From positions 1 to 33,963 of the forward strand of contig FLMG01001098.1 in the NCBI GenBank assembly GCA_900088475.1: a DNA stretch of 33,963 bases, written 5' to 3'. The notes beneath the pieces were generated by a model. That model searched no databases. It saw only the letters and a program-made list of their open reading frames with translations, and was not told the DNA's origin. Source of the DNA: Hyphochytrium catenoides. Taxonomy: Eukaryota > Sar > Hyphochytriomycetes > Hyphochytriales > Hyphochytriaceae. The stretch's first letter is position 1; each line of letters begins with the position of its first letter. The position numbers and the translations under genes were made by a program. Of the stretch, positions 1 to 10,375 are shown in pieces.

Positions 1-420
1 CTCTCCCTAACCCGCTGCCCTAACCCGCTGCCCTAACCCGCTGCCCTAACCCTAAGCTGCCCTAACCCTAAGCTGCCCTAACCCGCTGCCCTAACCCTAA
101 TCCGCTGCCCTAACCCTAATCCGCTGCCCTAACCCGCTGCCCTAACGCGCTGCCCTATAACCCGCTTCCCTATTCGGCTGCTTTAACTCGTTGCCGTAAA
201 TTCCCACCCTTGCCTAACCTACTCGCCGCCCTGACCCTAACGCGCTTTCAACAACTTGCTCCCATCGCTCTAATCGTAACCCGCTGCCATAAGCTGAACC
301 CGCTGTACCACCTCGCTGCCGTAACGGACTGCTGTAACCCGCTCCTATTCCACTGCCATACCCCACTGCCATATCCTACTGCGATATCCCACTGCCATAT
401 CCCACTTCTAACGCTGTACC
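1..420. repeat. Telomere-type array grading into degenerate 13-bp repeats
   Basis: The first ~165 bases are tandem CCCTAACCCGCTG units (13 bp), mixed with units carrying an extra CCCTAA (CCCTAACCCTAAGCTG, CCCTAACCCTAATCCGCTG). From ~165 to ~340 the pattern decays (for example ATAACCCGCTTC, GTAACCCGCTGCC). At ~350-410 it becomes a run of CCCACTGCCATAT-like 13-mers with the same spacing. The C-rich strand reading 5' to 3' at the left edge is the orientation expected of a left chromosome end with TTAGGG-type telomeres. What is seen is the array; that it borders a true telomere is inference, since subtelomeric or internal arrays can look alike. Confidence 0.85.
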
Positions 421-2580
421 CCTTCTCATGAACTCTATTCTCTGTACACATCTTCCTGGCAACCTTTGCCATTGCTGTTCGTCTTTATCAGTTCTTCTTT
501 CCTGTAATCAACTGCTTCCCTTATCTTTCCTCACTTAAAATGCTCTTTCTCTGTTATTCCGTCCGCTTGACACGTTTGCTCCTGTCCTAGATGCTTCTGA
601 CTCTAATACTTCACGTTTTGTTAGTTACTCCTACCTCCCCGCTCCTGCTTCACACTGCTTATTCTTACGAGCTTCGTCCTCTGCACCACCCCGCTCTGAT
701 ATCCCTCTCCGTTGTTCTTGGGCTTTATCTCTCTTTCTTCCATGCTCTTCTTCAAGTGCTCATTCCGTCATTTTTATCCCTTTACGTCTTGTACGCCTTT
801 CCTACATGCCGATCGCCCTTTTCCGACATCTCGTCTTCTTGTCGTTCACTCCACTTCCCCGAGCTGTTTCACCCTGCACGTTCTCGCGAACTCCGTTCTC
901 AGCACCATCCTTTCTGATGCTCTTTCTCTACCTAGATGTTCGTCTTTTTCTCCTTTTTTACAGTTAGCATCTGCTTTCCGACTCTCTTTCCTAACCTCTA
1001 ACATGCCCTTAAGAACATAGAGAGGTACACAAACAGACAATCCAATTCATTTAGAGAGCGCAGATGATTGAGCAAGAGCAAATACTTCTCTGATGCTATC
1101 TTCCCACCTTCCTCTTGGTCTTTATCGCTTTCACCTTATTACCTACCACACTATCTTCCTTTGCTTACAATGCGCCGTTTGTTATTTCCTGTTTGGATGA
1201 TCTGCTTGCTTCTGAACTACATGCTTGTCACTTCCACTCCGATAATTCACCTTTTCTCCTCACTCTAAATTCTCGGCTTAACTGAAGAGAAGACATTATG
1301 TTTCTTAGAACAGTTGATGAGAACAGAGAAACACGATCCAACTCCCTCTTCATAAGCGAGAAGAGCCTCTGTGTTTTCTCGTCTCCATCTAATTCCTCCT
1401 CCTTATACCCTCGGTGGCTCCCTTCTTTGACTCCCTTGCATATCATACTTATCTCTTTCTATTCTCCTCTCTTCGTCTACTTTTCTCTGGGTCCGTCATC
1501 CACTTCACTAGCTCTCTCTTTCTTCGGTCTCTCCCTCTCCCTTTTCCCCCTGTCTCGCACTTTCTTGCTATGTTGTAATTAGGTTACGCCTAGAATTCTG
1601 CCATCACGGGAGGGAGGGAAGGCAGGGCCCTGTGCAACGGCAACTGGAGTTAAAACACATGGTAAATTGGTTCCGACCCGCTGTAAGGAGTTCACGTGTG
1701 GAGGAGGTTTCTCCTTACACCCGCCCTCTGTTGCCGGACAGCTTATGTCGAGGCGAGATCTACTTCTTGCGTCCCGCTTAATTGCTGCAGATTTCCTGCC
1801 GGAGATATTTCTGCTTTGCTCCCCTCTTTATTTTGTTCCTCACCGCCCTCTGATGCGAGGGGTATGCCCTAAAAAGCTATTAAGCTTGAGCCAATGCTTT
1901 TCCGGAATAAGAGAGAAGTTAATCGTGCGGCTTGCCATGATGGGAAGCAGTTAACTATCTTTGTTCGAGCAGGAACGTAAAGGGGCCGAGAATTCAAGGA
2001 AAAGAAGATGCCCAGAACATGTCCCCCTGTTGCTCCGGGAAAAAAGCGGTGTAACTAAGAGGCTCAGAAATGCTGTGATAGTAATGGCATGGGATGAATG
2101 GCAGCTAGAGATACGAGATATGTATCATGCCGATGAAGAATCGCCAGCATTGTGTCATCCCATAACTCCGGAAGAGCTGCTCCTTCCATGCCGCTACCCA
2201 ACGTCGTCTATGATCACCTCACCCTTCATCTACTGGTCACCGATATTCTCCCCTTCTTAGGCCTCTGTTTTTCTGCTTCCAGAAGGTCCCTATGTGCACG
2301 AGCGTTTTGTTTGCCCTTTTCGATGTTTAGTCTTTGAATATATTCATGAATGTATTTCTCACGCACCTCTTGTCAATCAAAAGACAGAAAGCCTGCTTTA
2401 GGGAAGAAACAAGAGAGTAAGAATTGTCCTAGGAGACAAGAGAGAACACAAAAGAGAGGTTTATAGATGCCAGGACAGGGCAAGAGTAGGAGAGACCCAG
2501 ATGGGGGACTACATGCCAGCCTTTGATATAGGTGTACTCCGTGCCAATATAAGTATAAGCTAGCTGCCAAGAGTTTGCCA
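421..2580. other. Gene-poor subtelomere, pyrimidine-rich
   Basis: No gene can be supported here. From about 480 to 1600 the plus strand is strongly biased to C and T, which creates long open frames of Leu/Ser/Pro/Phe with no domain-like pattern. Most of the longer frames in 1600-2580 can only be opened from TTG rather than ATG. I treat all of them as composition artefacts. Confidence 0.6.
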
Positions 2581-3200
2581 TCCATGCCAGCTTAGGTCTT
2601 CTAACCCTCAGAGACTTGAGTCCGCCACCTAGGTGCCAGGCAGGAGGTCGGATCCCAGTCTGAGGAGTCCGCTAGGAACTAGCTCTGTCGTGCACTTATT
2701 GATCCTAGTAAACGCCCTCACCACCCTAGCTTCCATCAAATGCGTCAAATTAGGCATTAAAGTAATAGGTACCAGTTCAAGGATGTCAGCCCTAGCAAAC
2801 GCCAGGCAAAGCGCTGCTGGCCCTGGTACCAGCTTTGGCCTTAGCCTTGATGGCCGCCTGGAATACCCGCCGTACGTTATCAGTGTTGATGCGAGCCATA
2901 GGTGCCACCCTAGCTTTCAGAGTAGGGGCCAGCATAGGTAACAACATATAAGGTACCTGGCCGGCCTCATTATTATCAAGTGCCAGACTAAGTGCCCGTC
3001 TTGGTACTTTTTTGACCCCATCGGCCTCGGTACAGCATAGGATGATGGACTCTAACCATATGTATCATAGGTGTCACTCTAGGGCCAGCCTTAGGTGCCA
3101 CACAGTTATGCCATCCTCCTTCATAAAATTCGAAGCTAAGCAGCAGCCTACGCGCCAGCTGCCGCCCACACATACTTTGTCAAAGGCTCCTTTGGTGCTT
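2580..3200. repeat. Degenerate minisatellite-like field (TAGGTGCCA / CTAG motifs)
   Basis: Short motifs such as TAGGTGCCA, TAGGTACCAG, GGGCCAGC, GTGCCAG and CCCTAGC recur many times at irregular spacing of roughly 15-60 bp (for example near 2631, 2768, 2900, 2927, 3068, 3082 and 3090). No clean period is visible, so this looks like an old, heavily mutated tandem repeat or a nested repeat field. There is no convincing coding frame across it. Confidence 0.35.
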
Positions 3201-3489
3201 GCATAGAGCAGTGAGAGTCGGTCCTCTTAAACAGGCTCTCAAGAAGTACGAGTACAGGCAGCAAAGCCATCACCTGCGGCAAGCAAACATCTTTTGTTGG
3301 ATATGAGATCTTGTTGTCATCCTCATCATGCTCTTTCATTGCTCTTGTGCACCACCGTCAAATGAAGTGGCCCTCACTGCAAGCTTCTGGATTGCAAATG
3401 GAATCTTGTCCGCACTAATCTTATGGGAAGAGAAAAGCATGCATGATTACTGTTCTCGTATAGGCTCCATCATCTCTTTGTACTTCATG

Positions 3490-3960
3490 ATCGGTCGTCT
3501 CACATTCTTCTTTACTCTCTCCTCTCTCCTCTCTGGCCATCTCCTTCTGTCCTTGCGCACTTCTTCTCTCCGACCCTCCCTTTCCTTTCCTCCTCGCTCC
3601 TCGGTCTCTCTTGCATCTTCCTTTCCCCTCTCTTCGCTTTCCCAGGAAGTGTCTCTCTCTTCAAGCAGCTTCCTACTTTCTTGCTCCTCTCTCTTTCCGC
3701 TATACTCGCTGGACAAGAAGAGAAGTGGCCGCCAGAGAGACAGAGAGGAGAGACGGTTTGAGAGATAGTAGAAGAGAACCCGGAGACGAGGATTGCAGAT
3801 CAGGTTGCAGCAGGGTCTCCGACCAAAGAGAAAGAGCATGAAACCTGTGAGAGACGCAAGAAGCGGACTTTGGAGTAGAGAAAAGAATGGGAGAGAGGGA
3901 GAGGAGGGGAGCGAGGGAGGGAGGGAGACAGAGAGAGAAGGAAAGGAGAGAAATGCCTAT
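3490..3960. repeat. Adjacent pyrimidine-rich then purine-rich blocks
   Basis: The plus strand is very rich in C and T from about 3490 to 3710, then switches sharply to G and A from about 3711 to 3960 (GAGAGA, GGGAGGGAGG). Such a switch gives strong strand asymmetry, with potential for triplex or imperfect fold-back structure. The arms are not a clean inverted repeat by eye. Open frames here on both strands are Ser/Arg/Glu-rich composition artefacts. Confidence 0.5.
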
Positions 3961-4440
3961 TTCCGTAAAAGGCCAGGTTCTCAACTTTCCCCCTGTAAGT
4001 TCGTTTACCTTCGCCCTTCAGCAAAATAGGGGCGCGCTGAAAGATGGGGAAGTGGGGTGGCTGGGGGGGAGGGAGGGCGACAGAGAATCAGAAGATACTC
4101 TTCTGGTAGATAAACGAGAGAGCTACCAGGGAGAAAGCGAGGGAGGGGAGGGGGCTAAAAGCGAAGAGGCTAGTGGTGGTGTTCCACCAATCAACTAGTT
4201 TGAGGACTGAGGTTGAGGCCTATGTCCTTCTAGGGCCCTATGGAGAGTGAGGTTTTGGCCGAGATAGACCAAATAAGCTAGGAGGAACACGGAAGAGAGA
4301 GGAAGGACACGAGCATAGGACGAGACGCTGGGGGGGAGAGGACAGCTTCGTAGAGGAGGAGAAGACCAGAATAAGGTCGGTAGAAGGGCCACGTTGCTGT
4401 TATAAAGGCTCGCGGTACTTAGCACCGGGCCAGGGACGGA
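3961..4440. other. No gene seen
   Basis: Moderately purine-rich plus strand with GGGAGGG and GAGAGA runs. The open frames are Arg/Glu/Gly-rich and resemble nothing recognisable. It separates the purine block from the GC-richer mobile-element remains that begin around 4430. Confidence 0.5.
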
Positions 4441-4442
4441 AT

Positions 4443-4473
4443 GAGACCCCTTATGGCCTCTTAAGGGGGTCTC
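4443..4473. repeat. Short hairpin near the left side of the recombinase relic
   Basis: GAGACCCCTTA at 4443-4453 pairs with TAAGGGGGTCTC at 4462-4473 (one bulged G), leaving an 8-base loop. It lies where base composition changes to the GC-richer block. It may mark an end or a structured sequence of the decayed element, but no matching copy was seen on the other side. Confidence 0.4.
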
Positions 4474-4869
4474 CTGTGACGCCGGCGCTTTGCCTGGCAG
4501 CTTCTTATATTAGTAGAACTCGCCGCGCTCAATCTTCACGGCAGGTGGTTCGTGCAGATTCGGTTTACCCCGGGGGAGACCCTTGCTATTGCGGCCAGTA
4601 GCTCGGACTTTGGGATCAACATTCGGGATCTGTCCAGCGCGGCTATGCATCCCCGAACCCATCTGGACAAGTTATCCTTCGCCTGCTATGATCTCTAGAG
4701 ATTACCTATGCTGCTTTTAGTACGGCGAGCCACACGCACGACTCCCTCAATGAGGCCGCCGACGCGGGCAGTCGGGTATGGATTTCCCCACATTACACCA
4801 ATGTCTTCTCACACTACTGCTCCTCTTGGTCGCAGGTACCGATCCCGCAACGCTCTGACCTACCTACGA

Positions 4870-5760
4870 TGACGACACGGAGGCCACCACCCTTGGGAAG
4901 GCCAGGGCAGTTCTCTGGCTTCAACACTTTTTCCTCGCACGGAACATCACTATCACCCCGGGCTTTGCGCGCGCTCCTAAGACAGGGCCTTAGCCGCGAA
5001 CCCGCTCCGTCCAGAAGCAGCCCGTGCCCGTGCCAATCCTGCTGCGCTTCTCGGACTTTATTTTCTGGTACACATCACAGTACCAATTCTTATGGGGCCT
5101 CAATATTCTGGCCTACTTCTGGCGCTCCTAAGTCAGGGCCTTAGCCGCGAATCTGCTCCCATTGCCAGAAGCTTCCCGTGCCCGGGCCAACCCTGCTGCG
5201 CTTCTTGGGCTTGATTTCTTGGTACACATCACACCACCAATTCTTATGGGGCCCCACTATTCTGGTCCACTTCTTCCTCCTCAGACGGTCCGAGTACTGC
5301 CTCATGGGTACCAAGACCCAACCCTGCGTCCTTAGAATCAATGACCTACAGCTTTGGGTCTGCGCCGGCAGACCGTGCGGAGATAGCGCCAGGGCAGAGG
5401 CAATCTCTGTCGATACACGCCGCTGCAAAAACGACCAGATCAGAAAAGGTTCTCATCGTCACTTACGGGGTCAGGACACTTTCTTCTGTGTCCTATCAAG
5501 GCAGGCTGTCTGCTGAAGGCTGTGCACTCACCTTGGGTTCATCCAGGCGAGCGGGAGTTAGCGAAAGGTACGTCCGAGATTAATGTTACTGCGGAGAACG
5601 TGGCCATGCTGGTGAACCAAGCTGCAGCAGCCTGCGGACATCCATCCGAAGGGTACTCAACATACTCCCTGAGGGCAGGAGACGCCACTGCACTAATGAA
5701 CGGTCAGGCGGGCGACCTAACCGTCAAGTTCCTTGGGACACTGGCACGCTGACGCTTAAC
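4870..5760 (+). pseudogene. Broken tyrosine-recombinase gene of a DIRS- or Crypton-like mobile element
   Basis: Recognisable pieces of a tyrosine recombinase lie in order but in different frames. A core-binding-like stretch (KQPVPVPILLRF, then a hydrophobic helix) is at about 5010-5110. A second version of that stretch runs into LLRRSEY, the first catalytic-arginine box, at about 5280-5297. RRCKNDQIRKG, matching the usual SKxDQxxxG strand, is at about 5418-5450. YSTYSLRAGDATAL is at about 5654-5695; this is the H-x-x-R box with Tyr in place of His. The following LG sits in one frame and W-H-A-D-A in the next (5742-5756), as expected of a frameshifted GRWxSDA box, and is followed at once by TAA. 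A further frame change falls near 5480-5520, and stops interrupt the 5' part. Such recombinases move DIRS, Ngaro and Crypton elements. No reverse transcriptase was recognised, so I cannot choose among them. It is dead: stops, frameshifts, a duplication, and no intact catalytic-Tyr region. Confidence 0.72.
4971..5275 (+). repeat. 151-bp tandem duplication inside the recombinase relic
   Basis: The block beginning GCGCTCCTAAGACAGGGCC at 4971 is repeated from 5122 (GCGCTCCTAAGTCAGGGCC). Both copies run through CCTTAGCCGCGAA, a CCAGAAGC segment, CTGCTGCGCTTCT, GGTACACATCACA and CCAATTCTTATGGGGCC. Copies differ by scattered substitutions and a 3-base indel near 5155. The period is not a multiple of three, so the duplication itself breaks the recombinase reading frame. 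Confidence 0.9.
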
Positions 5761-8138
5761 CAAGGCTATCCGGCCTATCAACCCGTCCAGACGGAAGGCA
5801 CGGCGGCGAGATGGTAGGGCACAAGCAGGCAAGAGGCTCTCAAATTACCACTCTCCACCACTCACTACGCTAAGCGCGCACACAACCCACTGCTACACGA
5901 CCTACTTTCTGGGGGCCAAGAGCCCCCTCCCGCTTGACCCAGCTAGGCGACAAGGAGAGCTCCCAGGTTAGTAATGTCGAGCGCCAGTTTGACCCGCAGC
6001 CGGAGGCTTATCATACATTTGCATGCTCTGTCACGTCACCCGGGTGAGCAGAATGAAAATCAGAGAGAACAGTAATAGAAGAGCAATTTGATCCTGCAAA
6101 ATTGGTGACAACTGAGGTCATCACTCTCCTAGCACTACTAATACTATACAAAGGTGGTCAGACCGTTGCCTATAGTAGACGACCAACTCCTGCCTTATCC
6201 TTCTCCTACTAGCTTCTCTGTTCTGGCAGTTATCTACTACTCTGGTGTGTTCTCCGAAGAGTATTTGTACAATAATAATGCTATGGGCTCTGTGTCCCTA
6301 TTTGCTGACCTTTGCTAATTTCCTCTCCTCACCAGCGTTGACATTTTCCTTCGACTTCCACTCCCCAGGATGTCGTGACAAGAGCATAAGCCTGTATAAG
6401 CCTCTGGCTGGGGTCCAACTGGTGCTAACATTATTAGTCTTGCTTTCCTTGCGCCGCCTGGCTGAAGCAGGAAGAGGGTCCCGGCGCATGCGGTGAATAA
6501 GTAACAGCCCGTGCTCCAAGTAGTCAATAGAAGAAAAGAATTGAGCGATAATTCCACAGTGTTCACTCTTCAGGTCTAACTAACCATCAGGCTACCCCAT
6601 TTTAACCCACTGCCCGCTTGGCTACACCATGTGGAGTATGACTTGCTTCAATCTCTCTCTGTTGGTGAGTTGACACCACTATAAAGACAACTAACGGAGA
6701 TACTTTACAGTTCAGGCTGTGAGAGATACCATCGCACACATTCAACCCACACTTTCTTCAGACGGAAGGTAGGAGCGGAACATGACCCAATAATGGTTTC
6801 TGTGCCTGATAATCCCAGAACTCCTTCCGCAGCGGGAGGTCAACAAGTTCTTTCCGGTTCCTTCATCGACCCGCAAATCAATGGCCTGATCTCTTCCCAC
6901 TTCTTTTGCAGTCTCCCTCAGCTTGGTTAAATACTGCCCATTACTTCTTCCTCTGATCTATGCCCCTTTCATTACCTTTTAAGGCAGCTTGACCAAAAGG
7001 GTAGGAAGTTAAGGAGAAGGTAGAAGCATACGGCTTCTTCAAGCTCTGGCTCCATTGTCTGTCTTACTTTCTTACATGTCTGGCTGAGAAGGCGAGAGAG
7101 CGTATAGTTGACCCTAGGTCGCTGCTATAACGGACCCTAGTCATATAGATGAATGTTGGGGGCTTAAATAAAGACAGCTCCTACTAGGAAAGATGGAGGA
7201 GGAAAAAAAAGAGAGGAGAAACGGACGTACGGCGGAGAACATGGATCTGAGCTTCAGCAAGATAAGATGATGGGCTAAATGATAAGAAAGAAGCAAGACG
7301 TTCACTATCGATAAGCCCCTTTTAGAGTGAGAGAGCTAAGGGCAAAACTCCTGATGCTAGTGTGTGACGGCAGGTAAGGACACTAAGACGATTTAAAGCG
7401 CGAGGTACGTCTTAATCCAGCAGTGAGGGAAAGAGCGAACGGCGCAACAGCATTGAAGAGCGCTGCTCCCTCTCGCTCCCTCTTTAAGAGCCCTCCAATA
7501 TCGTCATCACAGATTTTTTAGCCAGTCCGCGGAATTGATAGTCTCCTCAGCGTTCACACGGCCTCTGCGGGCTGAAGCCCACAGCCAAGCGCCGCGCAGG
7601 GCGGGAAGTCAGTAGGGATCCCAAGGAACTGAGCTGCAGAAGGACTGATATCTTTTCATAAACGAGGGACGAAGTTCTAAATTTTCTCCCCCCACGCCAG
7701 GCAGAAGGGTTGGCACTCCTCATCCTGCACTCTAGCGCCAAGAAGTATGGCCGTGCTTGAAGAGCTATTCATTGACTATGCAGTGCTTCCTTTTGTAAAT
7801 CTTAAAGCTTGGAAGGGCGCGCGTGCTGCTACTGATCCGCTCGCCCACATCAAGACCCTAAGCAGGGCGACGAAATACGGGGGTCTACAGATCCCAGTGC
7901 GCAGTTGCCCCAAGCGTCGTCCGCGATCAGTCAGGAGGAGCAAGACAGACAGACCCGGAGAAATCAGAACAGGTTGAACAGGAGGGAAGAGACAGGCGCC
8001 GGGAGGTCGATATCACGTTGGGAGAGAGATCCTGTCTACAAGAGCTGTGATTAATCTAATTTACAGAACGGAGAAGAGGGATGACTAGGCCATGAGCCAC
8101 ACAAGGCTAGGACGCGGTCAAGGCATTGAAGAGGCAAC
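5761..8138. other. No gene seen
   Basis: The stretch up to about 5990 is still GC-rich and may be the tail of the recombinase element. Beyond that the sequence is mixed, with only short frames. The frame at 7747-7977 (starts ATG, 76 codons) is the most protein-like but carries no motif I recognise. No tRNA-like cloverleaf or repeat array was noticed. Confidence 0.5.
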
Positions 8139-8860
8139 GACAGGAGAGAGAGAGAGAAAGGGAAAGGAGCGAGCGAGAGAAATAGATGTGCAGAGAGAGA
8201 GACAGACAGAGACAGAGAGAGAAATTGTACGGAACGCAACGATTCAGCTACACTCCTTTGGTAGGCAGAGACTCCTCCTCTAGCTCAGCTTGAATGCTAT
8301 CTACAACCTCTAGACGGCCAGAGCGGTTATCTGTACCATGAGCAACAGTTGCCGAATGTGGAACAGTCATGCACCCGTTTCTTTCCGCTTCCTTTCGTCC
8401 GACTTTCCTTTCCTCTCTCTTCTTCTCGAGCATCTCCCTTCATTTCTCTTTTGTGCGGCATGGTCAGTGCTTTCGTGGACCTACCTCTCTCTCTCTCATG
8501 CACTTGGTTGTTGTTCTCTATTTCATGCTTTTGACTTCTTTCTTCCTTGACCTGGTACTTCGTTAGTCTTTTTGACTTTCTCTCTACCTCTCCCAGGCAG
8601 CTGGGCTCTTCTCCTATCCTATCTGTTGCTCTTGAAGTCTGACTTCCTTAGCCGGCGCCTCATTAAATGGTCCTTAGCCTCTCTTATTCTCATGGCTGGT
8701 CTCTTTATTTGTCCTATCTCTTGCTTCTCTCTATTCAGTATTCACTTTTTCACCCATGGTATCGCTTTTCTCCTCGTTAGAACGGTTCTTCTTCCTCTCT
8801 CTCTCTTCTCCACCCTTGGACAACACTTTTTCCTGTCTCTCCTCGTCAGATAATAATATT
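8139..8860. repeat. Purine block followed by pyrimidine-rich block
   Basis: Plus strand 8139-8224 is nearly all purine, with GAGAGAGA and GACAGACAGAGACAGAGAGAG runs. From about 8380 to 8850 the same strand is strongly C/T-rich. The long hydrophobic open frames at 8338-8853 follow from this composition (Leu, Ser and Phe codons). The order (R then Y) is the mirror of the Y-then-R pair at 3490-3960. Confidence 0.5.
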
Positions 8861-8990
8861 GCCAAGTGATGATGGATAACAGAAGAGATCTACTGGCTGT
8901 TAGGACTGCGCAAGGTGCATAATCAACCTTCTCGTTCATTAATAATATCAGAGTTGTCCGCAAGATGCAGTGGTGGAGATCTAAGCTGTT

Positions 8991-10375
8991 TTAGTCTTGT
9001 TCATCATAACTACGGTCCACGGCGCCCATCATCAGCTTTAGAAGCCACAAGTAAGGCGTAAATGCCGTTCCAGGGTTCTTCTTTGTAAACTCTGCTTCCT
9101 CTAGCTCATAGTTGGAAATGGCATCAATCAAATGGCCAATCTCTACATCGTTGTCGAGGCTCGACAAGAAGCGCTGTGCGGCCAGATCATTTCCGACCTG
9201 AGCGAACTGGTAACTAACAGCCTTTTGTGGAAGGCCTCTGGAGGATAGCCAGCCTGCGCATCTCTTGATGACGTTACGCAGAGTGTCTTTCCCTTCACCA
9301 GCGGGTTCACCATCAGTAATGATGATGACCAGAATCGGCTTCTGTATGTGCCCCATCGCTGCCGCTCCCTGATAGAGGAAAGGCTGTAGTACCTTCGATT
9401 CGAGGTTGGTCCCGATGGGTGTCATGCCAGAAAATTTGACGTTGGCGACTAGGTTAGACGCATCGACGGCGGTGCAGATGTTGTTGCCTTCTATCGAGCT
9501 GTTGATCATCCTAACCACGATTCCATCGTCGTCAAACAAGGTGGCGATCTCGGAGACGCTACTAATTATAGTCTTCAGGTCTTTGATGCGTTCACCGTGG
9601 TCCTGAGCGGCCATTGATCCACTATCGTCCGCGTAGATGACAATGTCGTATAGAGCCAAGGAATACAGGTCTTGGGCAAGCTCGAGTGGTATACCCCATG
9701 TGTTGGAGATGGCGTCCAAACTGACTCTAGATACTCGCGAAGCTACCTCTTGCACGCGATGTGGAGGATAGAAGCATTCGAAGCCGTTCTCCATCACGAT
9801 CTTCTGCAGCCGTCCAGTTATGACAGAGACATCAGCGCCGTTGACAGACTGTTGGTACTGGGGAGGGAGGTTGTTCCCCATGTTATGTTGGGTAGCTGCT
9901 GCTTGTGGTGGCGTTATATGGCCAAAGGCATTGCCGGGTGCTTGCTGAGGTGAAAAAGTGAAGATATTTGTGGGAGCAGATGGTGGTGCCACTGCCTGAT
10001 AAGCGGTATGACCAGCCGAGCCTTGCATCCACTGCTGCTGGGGGTTGAAATGCGGACTAGTGGCTTGTAGTGGTGGCTGTGCGGGTTGATGTGGTAGAGG
10101 AGCGGACGGTGATTGCATCCCATAACTACTGCTGCCGCTAGGCGACATAGGCCTAGGCGACAAATTGCTGTTTGTCGGAGATGCTGGGGAAATATATGAT
10201 CCCTGCTGCTGCTGCTACATAGAAACGTAATATTAGTCTCCGATCACTCATCATACCACCAAACATGGTATTGCCTCTCTCTCACCTGTGAGGCTTGTTG
10301 GACACCAGGGAACTGCTGGCCCTTCTCCCCTGCTGCGGGACCGCTCGCAGCGGCGAGCTTGCTAGACAATCCCAT
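8991..10375 (-). CDS. von Willebrand factor A domain protein (two exons)
   Basis: Exon 1 is 10375-10286 (30 codons from ATG). A 71-nt intron (GTGAGAG...TGTAG) follows, then exon 2 from 10214 to TAA at 8991; the join is in phase and gives 437 aa. The first ~150 residues are low complexity, rich in Pro, Gln and Ser, and the intron sits within a Gln run (SQ-QQQQGS). A vWA domain follows: MIDAS motif DDSGSM at about 226-231, the second metal-site Thr in GMTPIGT at about 293-299, and TDGEP at about 330-334, so the metal-binding triad looks complete. vWA domains bind protein ligands through a divalent metal. No signal peptide or membrane segment is seen, so an intracellular role is inferred. The family resembles cytosolic vWA proteins common in fungi and protists; the partner is unknown. 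A TTAGGG repeat lies ~190 bp upstream. Confidence 0.88.

Noticed and set aside
3328-3841. Long Ser/Leu- and Arg/Glu-rich frames on both strands
   Set aside because: They follow directly from the pyrimidine/purine bias of the block and overlap one another with no domain pattern.
8338-8853. Hydrophobic plus-strand frames resembling membrane proteins
   Set aside because: Composition-driven in a C/T-rich block; several overlapping frames are equally open and none shows a motif.
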